Below, one piece after another: positions 6,411 through 6,650 of a stretch of DNA of 6,650 bases. This DNA is from Gammaproteobacteria bacterium (lineage in GTDB: Bacteria > Pseudomonadota > Gammaproteobacteria > Acidiferrobacterales > Acidiferrobacteraceae), in NCBI GenBank assembly GCA_028064935.1, contig JAPTWT010000068.1:1-6650 (forward strand), written 5' to 3'. The notes under the pieces are model-generated. The model was not told the DNA's origin. It was given only the letters and a program-made list of their open reading frames with translations, and did not search any database. Every line of letters begins with the position of its first letter. Position 1 is the first letter of the stretch. A program made the position numbers and the translations under genes.

Positions 6411-6650
6411 TCGGTACCCGCTCGGAACTTAATAGAGGTCCCTTTTGTAGCCTTCGTGCGATTTCCCTTCCTATTAAATGCTGTCTAACCGTCCCTCCCC
6501 CATTCTCTAAAGGCTTTTGCATAACCCATTAAGGGCCTGTGAAATAATAACATGAGCAGTTACGCCGAGCGGCGCTGGGGTTTGATTGTGTAATTCCACT
6601 CGCCGTGGAAGGGGTGGGGTTCGAGTGCGAGAGCCCTCATCTCTTGCGCC
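6278..6650. other. Unassigned region after the broken IS66 element
   Basis: I recognise no gene here. A minus-strand open frame (6319-6522) and the tail of a plus-strand frame (to 6532) overlap each other; neither has a known motif or a good ribosome-binding site. The last 100 bases carry small hairpins: CGCC-GAGC-GGCG (6563-6574) and TTCCAC-TCGCC-GTGGAA (6594-6610). The second could compete with CACTCG (6597-6602) pairing CGAGTG (6622-6627). None is followed by a T run, so they are not typical terminators. Confidence 0.35.
6594..6610. repeat. Perfect 6-bp-stem hairpin
   Basis: TTCCAC and GTGGAA form a perfect stem around the loop TCGCC. No T tract follows on either side, and no neighbouring gene is visible, so its role is unknown. 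Confidence 0.5.

Noticed and set aside
6610..6635. tRNA-like GGTTCGAGT suggestive of a T arm
   Set aside because: The flanking bases do not form a five-pair T stem, and no acceptor or anticodon arm can be assembled.

Overview
The window looks like an accessory surface-polysaccharide locus of a Gram-negative proteobacterium. One large glycosyltransferase gene is embedded in insertion-sequence debris. The organism cannot be named with confidence. The transposase types and the ADP-heptose/LPS-type glycosyltransferase family 9 (GT9) domain fit a beta- or gammaproteobacterium, possibly a chemolithotroph/acidophile of the Acidithiobacillus type, but that last step is a guess. The flanking IS DNA looks visibly more GC-rich than the central gene, which suggests a different origin.

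Layout. Positions 1-331 hold the left end of an IS66-family element reading leftwards, including the first ~58 codons of its tnpA. That gene seems to be cut by the end of another related element near position 72. Positions 332-420 are a short unexplained stretch, perhaps transposase debris. Positions 421-4329 (minus strand) encode a 1302-residue multidomain protein: SAM-dependent methyltransferase, repeat-built coiled coil, degenerate GT2-like domain, canonical GT2 glycosyltransferase, and GT9 (heptosyltransferase-like) domain. Positions 4330-4490 hold its 5' end. Conserved-looking N-terminal protein sequence continues in frame upstream of the first ATG and runs into a 16-base G tract (C on the coding strand). 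Beyond the tract, an ATG at 4487 is out of frame at this tract length but would be in frame with 14 or 17 bases. Positions 4890-5670 hold an integrase-type DDE transposase broken by a one-base frameshift and cut off by a second IS66-family end at about 5670. Positions 5670-6277 hold that IS66 element: its left end, a frameshifted tnpA and a truncated tnpB. Positions 6278-6650 contain no gene I recognise, only small hairpins.

How it fits together. The central protein would methylate and glycosylate a surface glycan such as O-antigen, capsule or a glycoprotein glycan. Its gene shows three possible routes to variation: the homopolymer tract, which could switch translation of the full-length N-terminus; a GC-rich hairpin that would place that ATG in its loop and bury the purine-rich ribosome-binding region in its stem; and a 122-bp near-perfect direct repeat that could add or remove 52 codons of coiled coil in frame. 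The best candidate for something undescribed is therefore a phase-variable, length-variable, multi-enzyme glycan-modifying protein lying between two outward-facing IS66 ends. The phase-variation reading is inferred from reading frames in one sequence, and the homopolymer length itself could be a sequencing error.
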